Shown here: positions 1-13,500 of the stretch, piece after piece
Numbering within the stretch: position 1 is the stretch's first letter
How the letters are laid out: the number at the start of each line of letters is the position of its first letter
Assembly: GCF_011397635.1 (NCBI RefSeq)
Contig: NC_064773.1
Span: 20,686,449 to 20,750,448 of the forward strand
Source of the DNA: Epinephelus fuscoguttatus
Lineage: Eukaryota; Chordata; Actinopteri; Perciformes; Serranidae
DNA: 64,000 bases
Reading direction: 5' to 3'
Notes under the pieces: model-generated
What the model saw: only the letters and a program-made list of their open reading frames with translations
Told to the model about the DNA's origin: nothing
Databases searched by the model: none
Program-made: the position numbers and the translations under genes

Positions 1-254
1 CAACATTAAATAGGTATATTCTTACCTCTTCTATCTTTCTGTCATTGTTGACAGGTAGGCACCCTGCAGCCCGCTGATAGATCAAATCTCAAGTTGATCA
101 GCAGGTTTTGCAGCATGTCATTGTCAAGAGTTCATAATGTAGAACAGAATGCACACCAGGAGTTGCACTCATGGATGGCATACTGAACGGGCACAGGCCC
201 AGAGGCCCAAAGTGTTAGGAGCCCCACCTGCAAAATGTGACTCCCCAGTGGTGG

Positions 255-590
255 CAGTGTCGGCAGCAGGAGCTGGGCCAGCTGATTTGGCCCTATTCTG
301 GGGCGTCTTACATACTGAGTCTAAGCCCAGTCAGGCAACCAGATGTGGCTCGGCTAATTTCATCCAGCACGCCAAGATTGGGCTGATGTTGGGCCAGATC
401 ATTTCTGATAACGGCCAGTGTCTGCAGCTGGAATCAGGCCAGCCGATTTGGCCCAACTCTGGAGCGTCATTCATGCCGAGTCTCAGCTGAGTCGGACAAA
501 CAGACCTTGCCCGGCTAATTTCCTCCAGCATGCCAAGTTTGGGCCGATGCTGGGCCAGGTCATTTTGGCTACCTGGGTCAATGAGACATA
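255..590. repeat. Two-copy tandem duplication, period about 161 bp
   Basis: The motif GGCCAGCTGATTTGGCC begins near 275 and returns as GGCCAGCCGATTTGGCC near 436. The following landmarks (GGCGTC/GAGCGTC, CGGCTAATTT, CCAGCA-GCCAAG, GATG-TGGGCCAG) recur in the same order at the same offset. The copies are diverged at many bases, so the duplication is not recent. No function is evident. Confidence 0.75.
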
Positions 591-607
591 CCGACCAGGA
601 AGAGACA

Positions 608-690
608 GTCCATTCTCATTCCCAGGTCATCAAATACTGCTGCTTGGTCAGTGAATTCGGGGTCAGACACGAACATATAAAGGCACCTTT
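608..690. repeat. Dispersed repeat fragment (same family as 56086-56222)
   Basis: The block CATTCTCATTCCCAGGTCAT followed by CAAATA, and a further AAAGGCACCTTTT block near 680, both recur at 56088-56163 inside an asb15 intron. Two copies 55 kb apart with the same order of blocks indicate an interspersed element. The family is not identified. Confidence 0.7.
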
Positions 691-3600
691 TGCGGCGGTA
701 TGATATGTTGCTGGGCAACGTAACTATATAATCCTGCCAGACAGCATCAGTTTGAAATGCTAGCAGTAAAAGCTTGATAAGGAGTGGAGAATCCCTATAA
801 GGCATGAAGGAGGGGAGGTGGATGGGTCCAACAAACCCTGGACTTTCATCCAGGACCCCACTGTTCGCTTCCTGTACGAATGTTAATCCAGACTATGATG
901 TTTTTTTCTAAACCAAACCACATGCTTTTGTTGCATAAGAAAATAAACATGAATTCGAGGAGTTTTACGAACATTTTGAGTTTATTTTGAGAAAGACTGC
1001 GTACAGCATGAACTCTAACTTTCCTACAACAGATGCAGGAGGATATCTAGCACATCATCGGAGAGGTGGTGAGGCCTTTTGCATGTCTGATCCCAGGAGC
1101 CCACTGTCTTATAATCCGCCCATGTTCTAACTGGGGTGCTGACCACTGGCAATAGATTTAAAAGTAGGAGACAAGGGTTGCACACTCAGGCTCCATACGT
1201 ATTTCTCTTTCATTCAGATGTGGTTTGGGCCCACAGGCTTTCCTTAAGATCGACAATCATAGTCAGAAACAGGCACACAGATCTATATAGGCTGCACCCT
1301 CGTCGTGCAACACCATTAGGGTGAGCAAAACACAATCAAGAGGCCTTCAACAAACCAAAACCTATAAACAATCCATTAAATTTACCACAGCACACAGTTT
1401 TAAAAGAAGCCTGAGCTAACGCTGCATTCATGTGGTTTGGGAATAATTGGAACAATGCGTTCCTGACTGGGAAAATTCACGTGAAGTCAGAACAACTCAG
1501 AAACTGACATTTTTGTACACTAGTTTACATTATATAAGCAAAAGCATGGCAATTTTTTGCTCACATGCAATTTGTAATATGGTATTACGTTGTAATCGTT
1601 AGTTGCTATCCATGTAGAGTGACCTAGCTCAGTTAGAAAGTCATTTATCAGCATCAGTTGGGTAAACCAATATTTTAGTAGTTTTAGGGGATGCACTGGT
1701 GCAGCAACAATATAAAGTTTCAAATTGTTGTCAACATGTTGTTTAAATGCTCTGAGCAATAAAACACAGCTAATCTTTTTAGCGTGCATGTTGTTTCCAC
1801 ATTACAGCCTCAAGCTCATGAATACAACAGAATGGGACCTCCAAGGACAGCCTGAATGCAGCATTAGTGCATATGTGTTGCTTTGCATGGCTGCATGAGC
1901 TGTATTGTCTTCCTCCCAAACCATGACACTGCAACCTCCATTGTTAAAATAAAAACCACATTTGAATAGTTCCTCCAACAGATGGGCAGTAACTCTCCGC
2001 CACATCACTTTCATTAGTCTCCATGGCAGCAATATGCACAATAGTGCAGACTTGGTTTTGAGTTTTGGCATACATGTTGGGCAAATGTAATTTGATACAG
2101 TAACCAATGTGCTGAGTGCACTGTCCAGCACCAGTGCTATCATAAAGTGTAATGCTGCCACCTTGTGGTTTAACTGGACACATGGTGCAAGTCTAACTAG
2201 CAAAATTTCCCAAACCTGTTCTGACTTTTCCTCCCCCTGTGAATCCCACTGTATGAATGTATGTGTGTATGTATGCAAACCTGACCCCAGACCAAGAAGC
2301 AAAACACCACCCCTGGCACACAACACTTGCCTGTTTCAATATGTTTCGGTTGAGATGACCCTGTCGTAGTATTTCCAAAAAAATCCATGCTGTAGAACAT
2401 GATGAGAAGATGTGAAAAGGCCAACTTCATTAAATATTCATGCAGAGGCCTGTAGGGGATCCCTTCCTCCAGAATTCAAAATATAATATTCATGTTGTCC
2501 TCTTCCCTCCTCCTCTCATAACCTCAGTTTTCTTTTGTTGTGGAAAGTGGGTCAAATGAATGTTTCACAAGGGTAGCCCCAGAAGGTGCATCTGTGTAAC
2601 CCCCAAAACACATACAGCATATACAGTTACATAATGCAGAGTGTTCCATTCCTTAACTGCACACTTCAAACACAAACAACAACTCACTTAAACACACATT
2701 TACATACTGCAAAAAGACTTCCACACGCATGCCTCACACATTCTTGCTGGTATTGCTCAGAAATGTCAGTTAGGTAACTGCTCAGTTCAGTTTCCTTGTT
2801 ATTGTATGAGTAAGTGCATACCAAGTGTCATAAGCTGTCAGTATCACTGGCTTTCTGTGAATAGAGCATCTGTGTCCTTCTCAGCACGTCAGCAGATGAT
2901 CTATTTACTTCCCTACTTGTGCAATTGCTCACTGTCATTAGCATTTGGGGAAATTTAGGTTTCAGACACTGGACTGCTTCCTTTTATCACCTTCCTTCAC
3001 TCTCCTCATTTCCCACTCTGTGTCCATCTTCGCCCTCTTTTCTCATTCACCGCTCCAAAATGCCAGATTTTTCAAGTGTTCTTATAACTGCTCAGTCAGG
3101 ATGAGTCATGTCTAACACTTCTATACCTTGTTAAACCAAGGCTAGGTGGAGTAGCGCAGAGTTTCCTGAGGTGTTTGACTGCCTGTCTGTCGGGTTTTTC
3201 GAGTCCAGCGAGACTTTTGTTGAAAGCGGGGAATTAGTTTCAACCATGTGGAAGGAAGTGTGAACGAGCATATGCACCTGACAGGTTAAGTTAATGTTAA
3301 AAGTAAGGTTTTAAGGAAGATTTCACAACATATATTGTACATTAGGGATTAGATTTGACAAAGTATAGTGACAGTGAGAAGGTATTAGTTATATATGTCC
3401 ATATTTCCCTAAATATAAGTGAAGGCAGCAACCCACCCTTTACTGAAAAACAATGACCTCACTGTCAGAGGAACAGTATGCAAAATATACTGAGAATTAT
3501 ATGGCAAAATACAATGTATATTGTGCTTTTTAAGGGCAGTGTATTGCGGTGTGGCATCCAAATTCATCCTGACAGTGCAGACATAAAGAAATAACCATAT

Positions 3601-3773
3601 ATGGACTGTATTTTCATCACCAAAAGCTGACTTTGGTTAATGTGCGTTGTCGTTCACAACAGGTGTTACTACTGACATTTGAGGCTGTCGTGTGTGTGAG
3701 CTCCACAGGAACTTTCTCCACCCCTATTGTGACCTGGCAAGAGAGCAGTAATGGCACATGTATGAGACATACA

Positions 3774-3775
<2 letters not shown>

Positions 3776-3810
<35 letters not shown>
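3776..3810. repeat. (CA)n microsatellite
   Basis: A pure CA dinucleotide run of about 35 bp. Confidence 0.95.
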
Positions 3811-3812
<2 letters not shown>

Positions 3813-4959
3813 AGAATGTTCATGTTTACCTGCAAACAGACACAGACATGCACAAGCACACATAGGAATCTCTGCGATCAGGACTACGGCAACTATGTCA
3901 CGATCAACTCTAAGTACTGCGCTCTATTTGGAGACATAACAAAATTTACAGCAAGCAAAGGCACAGCTCTCCCTTCATGTGTAGAATTGTGTAAGAATTT
4001 GCTCCAAAACGTATAATGAAGCTGCACAACTATGGGCAATAGCAAAGTAATTCCTGCTGTGTATATATCCCAAGCCTTTTCTTTGTATCACCTCTCCAAG
4101 ACAGCCTTTCTGCAAACAACACCCATTTATGAGCCTGACTGAGCATGTTGCAGAGCACTACAAACACCCTACGGCACATAAGTAAAATATGCATGAGCCA
4201 TGTTTGCTGCCCTTCTTGAAAAGTAACCTCTGAATTTGTCTAATAGTTAAGAGCTACGTGTTGGGCAGATTAATATTAATATATAATTTTGTTGTAATGG
4301 ATACACGGAAATGTACATTTTGAAGCAGCCATCCCCTCAGGGCCATGTATAGTAACTGGAGCAGTCTTAATTGTATTTCGTTTTATTCATGGGATATTGC
4401 TGTAAAAGGAAGAGACCTGTGTATGCTCCCAGAAGCATTTCAGTCCAAGGGGGCAAATCATGTCTTGTCCAAGGGAATGTTTATCATGTAGGAAATCACA
4501 GGGCCTAGATAACAGCTCTGCAGCTCAACCATGACCTGACCTCTCTGACTTCAAGAATAAAACAGCACGTCATTATGATTAGAGAGGAATTATAATTTTC
4601 ATGGCTCTTTTATGAACACCTATTGAGGCTTAAAGTGTTCATTTAAAGTGTGGGCTTGGCTTTAAAATTAATTTCTAGCTGAATAACTCCTCTCTCATGG
4701 AGTATTGTGCGCTATTATCTTCCCAACTTGCACCTTATTTCTTATCTCCTCCCATTCTGCACTCGCACACATTCCTGCCATAAAAGCCACGGGCGGACTG
4801 GAACAAACCATCTCCACGGGGAGTGTACTGAGAGCTGTGATTTTCTTAACCTTATTTCCGTGGCTGGAATTTCACCAGAATATACTCATATTTTTAAATC
4901 ACATATATGTACACGCATAATAAGTTGCGGTGTGAGAATTGTCCCTTTGTGGTTATGTG

Positions 4960-5327
4960 GGACACAGCTGGGAAGCATGGGCCCCCCATTCCCGGAGAGT
5001 GGACTCGTCCGAACACTGCCATGTTGGATGGAGCTGGCTCTGGGCTCTGTGGCGGCCGGACTTCCCAGGAAACTTTTTACTGTTTTCCGTCTTCGCCCTG
5101 TCGCTGCGTTTTTGACCTTATTTTAAAGAGGAGCGGGACGTCACATTGCCTCCTTAAACTGCATACATTTGTTGGCACCCTAGTCTCGTGGACCCCCGGG
5201 ATAAAGCGAACCGGTGTGAGGGGGGTCGAAGGAAGGCCACGGATGACCGAGGGATTGTTTATGTATCTTTTTGGATTTCACATAACGAGTTACAGTCGGT
5301 GCATACTTTATAAATTGACCCCTAATA
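4960..5327 (+). promoter_or_regulatory. wasl: Putative wasl promoter/5' UTR, CpG-rich
   Basis: CpG density rises sharply just upstream of the wasl start codon compared with the AT-rich DNA before it. There is a CRE half-site (ACGTCA) at 5138-5143 and no obvious TATA box close to the ATG, which fits a housekeeping-type CpG promoter. The transcription start cannot be fixed from sequence. The ORFs overlapping this region do not match known proteins and are most likely 5' UTR. Confidence 0.5.
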
Positions 5328-5432
5328 ATGAGTGGACATCAGCCGCAACGGCGGCAAACAAATGTCGGCTCCATACTACTGACACCGCAGGAAAATGAAT
5401 GCCTTTTCAACCACCTTGGCAGGAAATGCATC
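5328..5432 (+). CDS. wasl: wasl coding exon 1
   Basis: Encodes residues 1-35. The start codon at 5328 has A at -3 and gives [15 protein letters not shown], aligning with the human N-terminus that leads into TNVGSLLLTPQEN. An in-frame stop lies just upstream. The donor GTAAGT follows at 5433, phase 0. Confidence 0.95.
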
Positions 5433-7245
5433 GTAAGTTTTTCCCCATCAAATTGTTGTATGATAGCAGGCTAATAGAAGAAGCTAACACGGCTAACTTG
5501 CTCCGTGTTTCTTGTCCCGAGACAGGGGATGAAGCTAGCTGTGAGGTGTTACGCTGTGTTTGTGGCCTGTAGTTAACGTGTGTTTTATGTGGGAGATATT
5601 TGAGACTTCTAACAGGTTTGTTTTGACAGCAAGGGCGACCCGGGAGGGCAGGGAGCGACTGTGCTCAGCGTCCCGTATGGGGACTGTGACATTTGGGCAC
5701 CAGCAAGTTTCATTCCTGCCTTCAGGCCTCCGCTGGTACGCCCTTAACTTAAAGCTTGACACACCTGAAATCACCCAGGAAATTCCTCTGCCACAGCCCG
5801 GCTGCACTGAGCCTAGCATCGGCACAGTGGAGCTGTTAAACCCATCAGCGCTAAGCAATGATTTTGCACTGGCATTACATAACACAGCTGAACCTTGGTT
5901 GTTTTCGGGAAGTGTGTCCACTGAGAAGAATGTGCCGACCAGACTTGGCCGGGGACAGACTAGCTTAAAGCCCTCCTAATGCAAGACCGCGCCAGTCCCC
6001 AAAACCCCGAGCATAAAGCAGTGGGAGTAGCCTGCTGTACCAGTGATGCAGTCAGGATCACTAGTGCACTGTCACGACTCAATATTGAGAGATAGGCTGA
6101 TATTACGTAACACGTGTAGCGTTAAGCTGACTCATTTTTCTATTCCCCCTGATGTCTGCAGCTAGCCCCATGCCCAACAGCTTGTAGCCACATTTTAAGG
6201 AAGACATTTGCAGCTGCATCAGCATTGCCTCACATCTCACACTTCTTAAATATGTTTACTTTTCCTCTTTGTGATCTTGCAGGACAGGTTTTTGTCCCAT
6301 TTTCCTATTAGTCAACAATACCCCCTGGCTGCAAAATAAGAGTATTAGTCAACTGTATAAACAGTGGGAGCAGGTAAAGCTAATATTAACAAACCCTGGA
6401 GCATCTGATCAGATGATGTTTGCCCTCCAGCGTGTCTTTATTTTTTACTGTGGCGCTCACACAGGGTTTAGCTGGTTGTAAACGGTTTCACATCCATATG
6501 TTATGTCTGTCCTATCAAATTAAACAGAGCATAAGACTTAAGATTAGATTTGGACCCTTTGTCTTACTTAATAAATGTTGTGTACATCACCCCCACCTTG
6601 AAAGGCCTACCGCTGATTTTCAACCAGCTCTGTCTCATAACAATGTGTGTCGTATGTGTCAACTGTGGTAAACTGCCCTCCATCTAACCAGTGCTTAGAT
6701 CTCCCAGCTAAACTTCGCGGGATGAGGCAGATAACTCGAAACGCATCACCCGGCGGAGTCTCACAGGCGAGAAGAACGTATACAAACCAGCATTGCTCTA
6801 GCATAGTGTGGACTTTCATGTACAGTGTTCTCAGGTTATTTCCCCTTAGTCATAATACTTTCCTTTAATTGTGCACAGTATAGGTTGTGTGTTGAGGGAC
6901 AGAGAAATGGCTCATCCTCGTTTCTTGGTATGTGTGAGGTTTCTGTGTATGTACCCATGTTTGCTTTGGAAAGGCTGCACTTCCTGTCCCATGACACAGT
7001 ATGCCAAGCCCTGTATGTGTGTGTCACGTGGTCACATGACATCCCACCTCTTCTACAGGTTCTTAAGGCGTGTCTTCCTACACCTATGTAACCTGTTAAA
7101 AATCCGATGACGACATCCCTCTGGCCTTCTTGCGATTGTGTCACTCAGCATGTGACAGCGACGAGGAATCGGGAACATTCCTCACAGTCCTACGCTCTTG
7201 TGTGTTTGTACACGTCTTTGCATGCAGAGACGGTTTGGGAGAGTC

Positions 7246-7309
<64 letters not shown>

Positions 7310-10300
7310 ACTGGGGGAGAGAGAGATGGGAAGAGACAGACATTGTGTGTCTCCCTGACCAATCTAATTAGAATGCCCAGCAGTGATTTAGTGGCTGACT
7401 GAGTGACTGTGCCTCATGTAATGTACTCAACATGCAGAAAATGTAAGAACCACAGAGTCACCTTTGCTTTGTGTCTTCGCACTGTCCTTTTCCTAACACA
7501 CACAGTCATTAGTTGGCTCCATGCAGCTGAATGAGGCTTGATTTATTCTCGCTGTAAAAGGCTTGTTTGTATACCAAGTAATTCTTTTAGAGTAGCGGAG
7601 CTCTCCATGCCCGTGTGTCTGCCTGAAATCTTGGCAGCAACAAAAGGAAGAAGACTTCATGTCCAACAGTGATATCAAGGGCAACCAGCTGCGCTATCTC
7701 GCTGTCTCTTATTGTTGATGTTTACCACAGTTATTATGGTCTTCTCTGCTACCTACCAAAAAAAGAAAAGTAGTAATTGTCATGTTATAGCCTTGTTATA
7801 TTTATATATATATGTATGCCATCAATGCCAATTTTCCCTGTGTTATCAAAAATGGTAATGACTAGGTGTTGTATCGAAATTAGAAATTCCAGCATTATGA
7901 CAGGACTAAGCGAGGCAAGTGTTCATTCGTGTTATTCAATTTTTAAGGTTTTTCTATCATTCAGTAGCTTCCCACGAGTGTTCTTTATGTATTCAAATCT
8001 GAACATTAATATTTTAGTCGAAGTACGTACGTTGTAGCTTCAAAATGCTATATTTGTCCTTCCAAAAATCTTTTCCTTCGTGACCTGACATAGTTTTCTG
8101 CATGATGACGTTGCTATATATGACCGCTTCATTCCTATTCTGTTGCTCTGGCTACAACTTTGGTCCCTGTTTACTTCCTCTCTGCTATTGCATTAACATA
8201 CATTCAAACAGGAAGTACAAAGGGACCCATTTAGAATATTTATGTTGTCCAGTTTGAAATGGTCTATAAACCCCTCTACCCTGCATGACTGAGCCAGGCG
8301 TCTGAAAGAATTGTGTGTTATCCGTCTTCAGCTTCTTCTTCTTCAATTAGCTATATTCCCTCAATCCCCGAACCTGAACGGAAGCTTGGCAACTGACTGC
8401 CGTGGACGCCATGTTAATTCAATACAGAAAGTCACTCAACAGCACAAACTTACTAACCAATTGAGGCAGCGGTGCCAGAAACTCCCGTGTTGTGTGAGGT
8501 AAAATCGCTGTTTTTGTCAGAGTAGTCAGGTGGCGTTTGAAGAGAGCATAGATGCATATCTTGGCTTCAGTTGCTCTTCAGAAAGGGCTGTCTGACAGCA
8601 AGGTTAAATGGTGAAAATATTACACTTAGTGTAGATGAGAACCTCATACAGCCTCACTCCTAATAATCTTAAGAAATCCTTACAGTATTGATTATTATTA
8701 CCAATTTTTTGCTAATGACCACATGGGCATTTCCATTTGAAAAATCTCAAAGAGAACACAGATGGACCACCTCTTTAGGGAATTAATTGTTTATTTTTTT
8801 CCCTCACATTATGATGTGTTTGTCATTTATTATTGACACTGATTTATTGGTCCAGATATTCTTTGAATCTTAGATTTCTCCAAAGTCTAACCTGTGCGGC
8901 AGGTAGCAATATTTTGCAACAAAAGTATGCAGGGCTTGACGCTAACTTTTTTCCCAAGGAGCACATGTGCTCCTAAGTTGAAAAAGTAAGGAGCGCACAA
9001 AGAACTTTAGGAGCACAATGTAAATTGATAAAATAATGTGTTTTCCGTAATAAACGTGATGCAAATAGACATTTACAAGCAAAATTATTTAATGGATTTG
9101 TATACAAAATGTACAGAAAGGTAAAGTTTTGAAAAAGTATTGCAATTTAATTTTGTCTTTAATGTTATTATATATATTATCTTTGCAATATGATTATCTT
9201 ATATAATGTTATTACTATCCTAAAACATTCTCCAGGTCCTCTGAAACTCTGCAGGACTTAAGCCTCTTTCACACAGAGCTTTCGCGATGCCCACCGCGGG
9301 GTAGGGCGCGGAGGACAGGATTTGGGGGAGTACAGGCTCGTTCAGGAGCTACAGCTCCATAGTGACCGCTTTCGGGTCTACTTCAGGCTCTTCTCTGCTA
9401 TTGGATGCACAGCACTGAGGTGTTGTCACAGTGCGTTGTGGTGAAATTAAAAAAATTTCAATTCGAGCGCAGGCTGGCGGCGCGCAGATGCCGCGATATG
9501 CACCCCCTCGCGCGCCGCTCAGCTCGGCGGCAGAGCGGTGCGCTCTTGCGCCAACATTCGTTGGCGGAGGTCTGCGCTTTGCGCGCTCTGTGTGAAAAGG
9601 GCTTTATTTCCACCCTGCCCAGCAGCAGTACTGTGGCGAACGGTCCCTAAAGGCCTCTACACATGATCAGCTGTAAAACCGCTTTGCGCTGGCTGTCCCA
9701 TTGTTTGTCTATGGAAAGGGCAGCTGCGGAACTGCTACCCTTGGCGTCGCGCACCGCTCTGATTTTCTGCCGGAGCACTGCGCTAAGAGTTGAAATTATT
9801 TGAACTATGGGAAGAACGGAGCAGTCTTCCCCGGAGATCCACCCGGTCCATCTCCTCCACACTTTGACTTTGGTTTGGCTATTTCCACGCTGCCGACAGT
9901 GGGACTTATATTCATTGTGCCAACAGTGGCTTGGAAAACCGCCCATAACCGTGTCACACGGGGAAGAGGGAAGAGGGAAGGCGGCTGGAGTTCCTCCAAC
10001 ATTTGCGGTTAGATTATCATATTTTTTTATTGACAAAAATAATGGCTGCTTCGGCTGATTATTTCATGCGCACATATGCCCCTAAATATTTTTTACAGTT
10101 TGCACACACCTATTTTTAGTCGCAAATGCGAGTGAAACGCCCGCACTGTCGAGCCCTGGTATGTCCACAATACACATGACATTTATGGTGACCAGGTTTA
10201 CTGTGAGAGTTCAAAGTGGCAAGACTCCTGTAAATGTGTAACTACTTTGATCGTATTTTAGGAAATGCACACACTTCAGCCTGTATTCTGTCTAAATAAT

Positions 10301-10474
10301 GAGGTCACATACATGCATACAGAGAGTGAGAGACTCATACAGGTACATACACAGTGGTCTCACTCATTGGTTTCACTCATTGGTATTCCTTCTGCTGTTT
10401 TCACCATCGGCAACACTGTCTGACTGGGCAAAAGGTGGAAGGGGTCCAATTCACACTGAGTGTGTGTGTGTGTA

Positions 10475-10512
<38 letters not shown>

Positions 10513-13500
10513 CGCAGACTGCCTGATCAGCAGTCCTATCCTACAGGAAGTCCCGTGGTCGGCCTCCTCTGGTGATTTGTGCTGGAGAAGTAGAACATGA
10601 CTCCTCTTTTCCTCCACTTCACCCTCTTTTCTAATCTTCCCTCCTTTCATCGCCCCTCTCTTGTCATTTAATTCCTCCTTCAGCCCGTCTTTAAGCCCGT
10701 TTTGCATCTCTTTTCTCCCTGTACATCACTCCCCTCCTGTCTTACATCCACATTCTCCTTTTCTCCCTCTTCTTTCCAACACTGCCTCTCTGCGTCAGCC
10801 ACTTAACCCGTCTTCTGTTTCTTCCCACTCCTTTCCCATCTTTTCACTCGCTTTCTCTCCGGAAGATCTTGCGAAGAGGTGTAATGGTCCCTTTTTTTCT
10901 GCCAGTATGGAACAGCTTGACCAAATGGCTGATGGACAATCCTCAGATTAGATCGTCAGCTATAGTTGGCCACTGCAGAAAGCAAGCTCTTTAATCAAAA
11001 TTTCCTGCGTGGGGGGGAAAGAAAGATTGTGATTGTGCAGTCTGTGTGCTGGACAGGTGATGATGAGCTTCATTATGTAGCAGAAACAGAAAACAGATGT
11101 AGCTTGTTTGAGAGCAAGTGCATCAGACGGAGAGAATTCATTCGTGAGAGTGTGTTTTTAAGTGCAAGTGTTTTTTTTGTCGGGTTTTGATGACGCCATA
11201 GACAGAGCTCCACTTCCTGCTGCAGCCTTTGGCCCTGTCAGGAACAATCAGTGCTCCGTGGGCAGATGAAACCCCAGGGCCAGAGAGCCTGGACACCATT
11301 ACAGTCAGTGTTACAGAGAAATTCTAGCATAAAACTGGATTCATATCCTTTTGATCTTAGCAATCACTGCTCCAAATCCAAATAGCCAAAGAGCTGTTAT
11401 CGGACTGAGCTATATGGTTGAAAATCAGTATCTTACTATGGGTGAATGCAGCTAAGGATGCCAGAGATACGCTGATTCACACACTCCAATTCACACACCA
11501 TCACTATGATGTAACGGCTCCTCTGCATGTGCTTGTGTTGTTGTGTTACCTCATGTTGCCTTGTGTTGTGTGCAGTTTAATTTTAGTCATGCAATGTGGC
11601 TGCAAAACACAACTTCCGAGAGTCAGAAAGAGATGAGGTCATTTGCATCCTGCTTGAGAGATGGGTGACTGTCTCTGCGGGAGCTCCTGATTATGGTTTG
11701 GATGAACCGTTACTGAGAGGTATTCAAAGGTATTCTAGTGGGGCTGATGAAAGGCCGATGATTGACTTGACATTTCCCCCTAAAGCCGCCTCTGTCTGAC
11801 CATTATGAAGGGTAATTTTTTGCTTCTGTTAAATAAGTAAATTCAAGACTAAACTCTAAATTGTATGAAAGTCTCTTTTCCCTACATTCATGACACACTG
11901 AAAGCATCGTATCACTGTTTGGAAATACTCTTGGGGAGTCAATTCTTAGGAATCGGACACTGGGAAGTGGTCCGTCTCTGCAGAAAGATGTTTTCCAGTG
12001 ACTTTTGTAGTGACGTAGTTTCAGTTTTGGGGTCCTGTAGTACTCAAAAAGTGCCTGCCCCTGTGGTTATACCACAGATGAGATGATCCAGGAACTAACA
12101 CTGTCAAGTTTGTTGTACTGAAAGTTGTCGGCTGGTCAACAACAAGCTGTCAGACTGCCGCAAGTTCAGTGTAATTATTCATAAAGTAGGCAAACATAGT
12201 TTTTTTTCTTTTGAAAGTATCAGGGCAAAGTTTAGGAACTACAGCTGTACTATTGCTGACTTCTCAACAAATCTACATGAGTAAGATGCCAAGAGACAAT
12301 AGTGTCGTAGCACAAGAAAAACAAAAAGATCCCCACTGCTTTGGAAAGAGGTGTCGTGCTGGCATTTTCAATATGTCTGTTCTGCCTCTGCACATCTGCT
12401 TCATTTAAACATCACATTTACACGCCACTAAATTACAACAAGCAACACAGGGGCTCTGTATGTTGTCTTGAAGTACGCAGTAATTCCTGCAACCATTGAG
12501 TTGGAGAGAGATCACCAGGCATTTCCCTAGTTGATGTTGATGCTTGTGTTAATGACAGGGAACCCCTCAGTGTGAGTAAACCCCTGCAGCAACCTGTAAA
12601 ACCCGCTGAGAGTTTGATCTGGTCTTATGATCATGGATGCGTCTGTGTTTGTGCTATAGGCGTGCTCCTCTGTGATTATATGCATGTCATTAGGGGCGGC
12701 TGTGGCACAGGAGGCAGAGCAGGTCATCCACTAATGGGAAGATTGGCGGCTTGATCCCCAGTTCCTCCAGTCCGCATGTTAAAGCATTCTTGGGGAAGGT
12801 TGTTGGTGCGCATGAATATGCAACTGACAAGCAGGTGGCACCTTTGTATGGGAGCCTCGTGCTGCCAGCTCCCAACGCTTCAGCCAGAATCCTCAAAACT
12901 CATCATTTCTTGTCATCCAGTGGATTTTTGCTCACGGCACAGGCAGGGAGTTTCTTTGCTTTCAACCCCACTGCTTCCCTAGCAAGAACACAACCATACA
13001 AACATATCTCACCGATGACATAACAGTTAAAGCAGAGTCTCAAATCTCATAATCAATGGTGACGTATAGGTTGACTGAAACATTCACACCCAAACTGGCA
13101 AAATATAGGCATTCATTAGGAACTCTGTGTTAGAATAGTAATGATCTGGTTAAAAAAAAAAGCTATAAGTTGACTGAATTAGTTATGTTATTACTTTTCA
13201 ATTTATTTTCCTTAGTTTTAATGTAACTTTAATGACTTGGTATGTGCCTGTGTCCCTTAATATGGTGTTGATATAACATGGATCCTTCAGGAGATGCTCA
13301 GGAGCTTGCAGTGTTCTTACTTCGTGACCAAAGTAACTTGCTTGATCTCTTGAGTCTCATTCACTCTCACCGCTCTCCTTCAGCTTAGTAGATGTGCCTT
13401 TTGTCATATTTCTGTGCTGCTTGACAGCCGTTTGGCATTGATGGACTCTAACTTTTGACAACCACAGGGCAGAGCTACTTGACCCCCACAGAGTTGCTGT

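Larger units (their letters stand above)
1..4950. other. Intergenic region upstream of wasl, no gene recognised
   Basis: I see no open frame here with recognisable protein similarity and no exon series with matching splice sites. The stretch holds a tandem duplication near 255-590, a dispersed repeat near 600-690, a (CA)n tract at 3776-3810 and otherwise AT-rich single-copy-looking DNA. The longest frames (for example on the minus strand at 1802-2326) have no domain pattern. In human, HYAL4 lies on this side of WASL, but no hyaluronidase exon was seen. Confidence 0.6.

Noticed and set aside
1802-2326. 174-codon minus-strand frame
   Set aside because: Partly translated from CA-rich repeat DNA, no domain and no supporting exon structure.
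5560-5979. 139-codon frame just after wasl exon 1
   Set aside because: No similarity recognised and it lies in the GC-rich start of intron 1, where stop codons are fewer.
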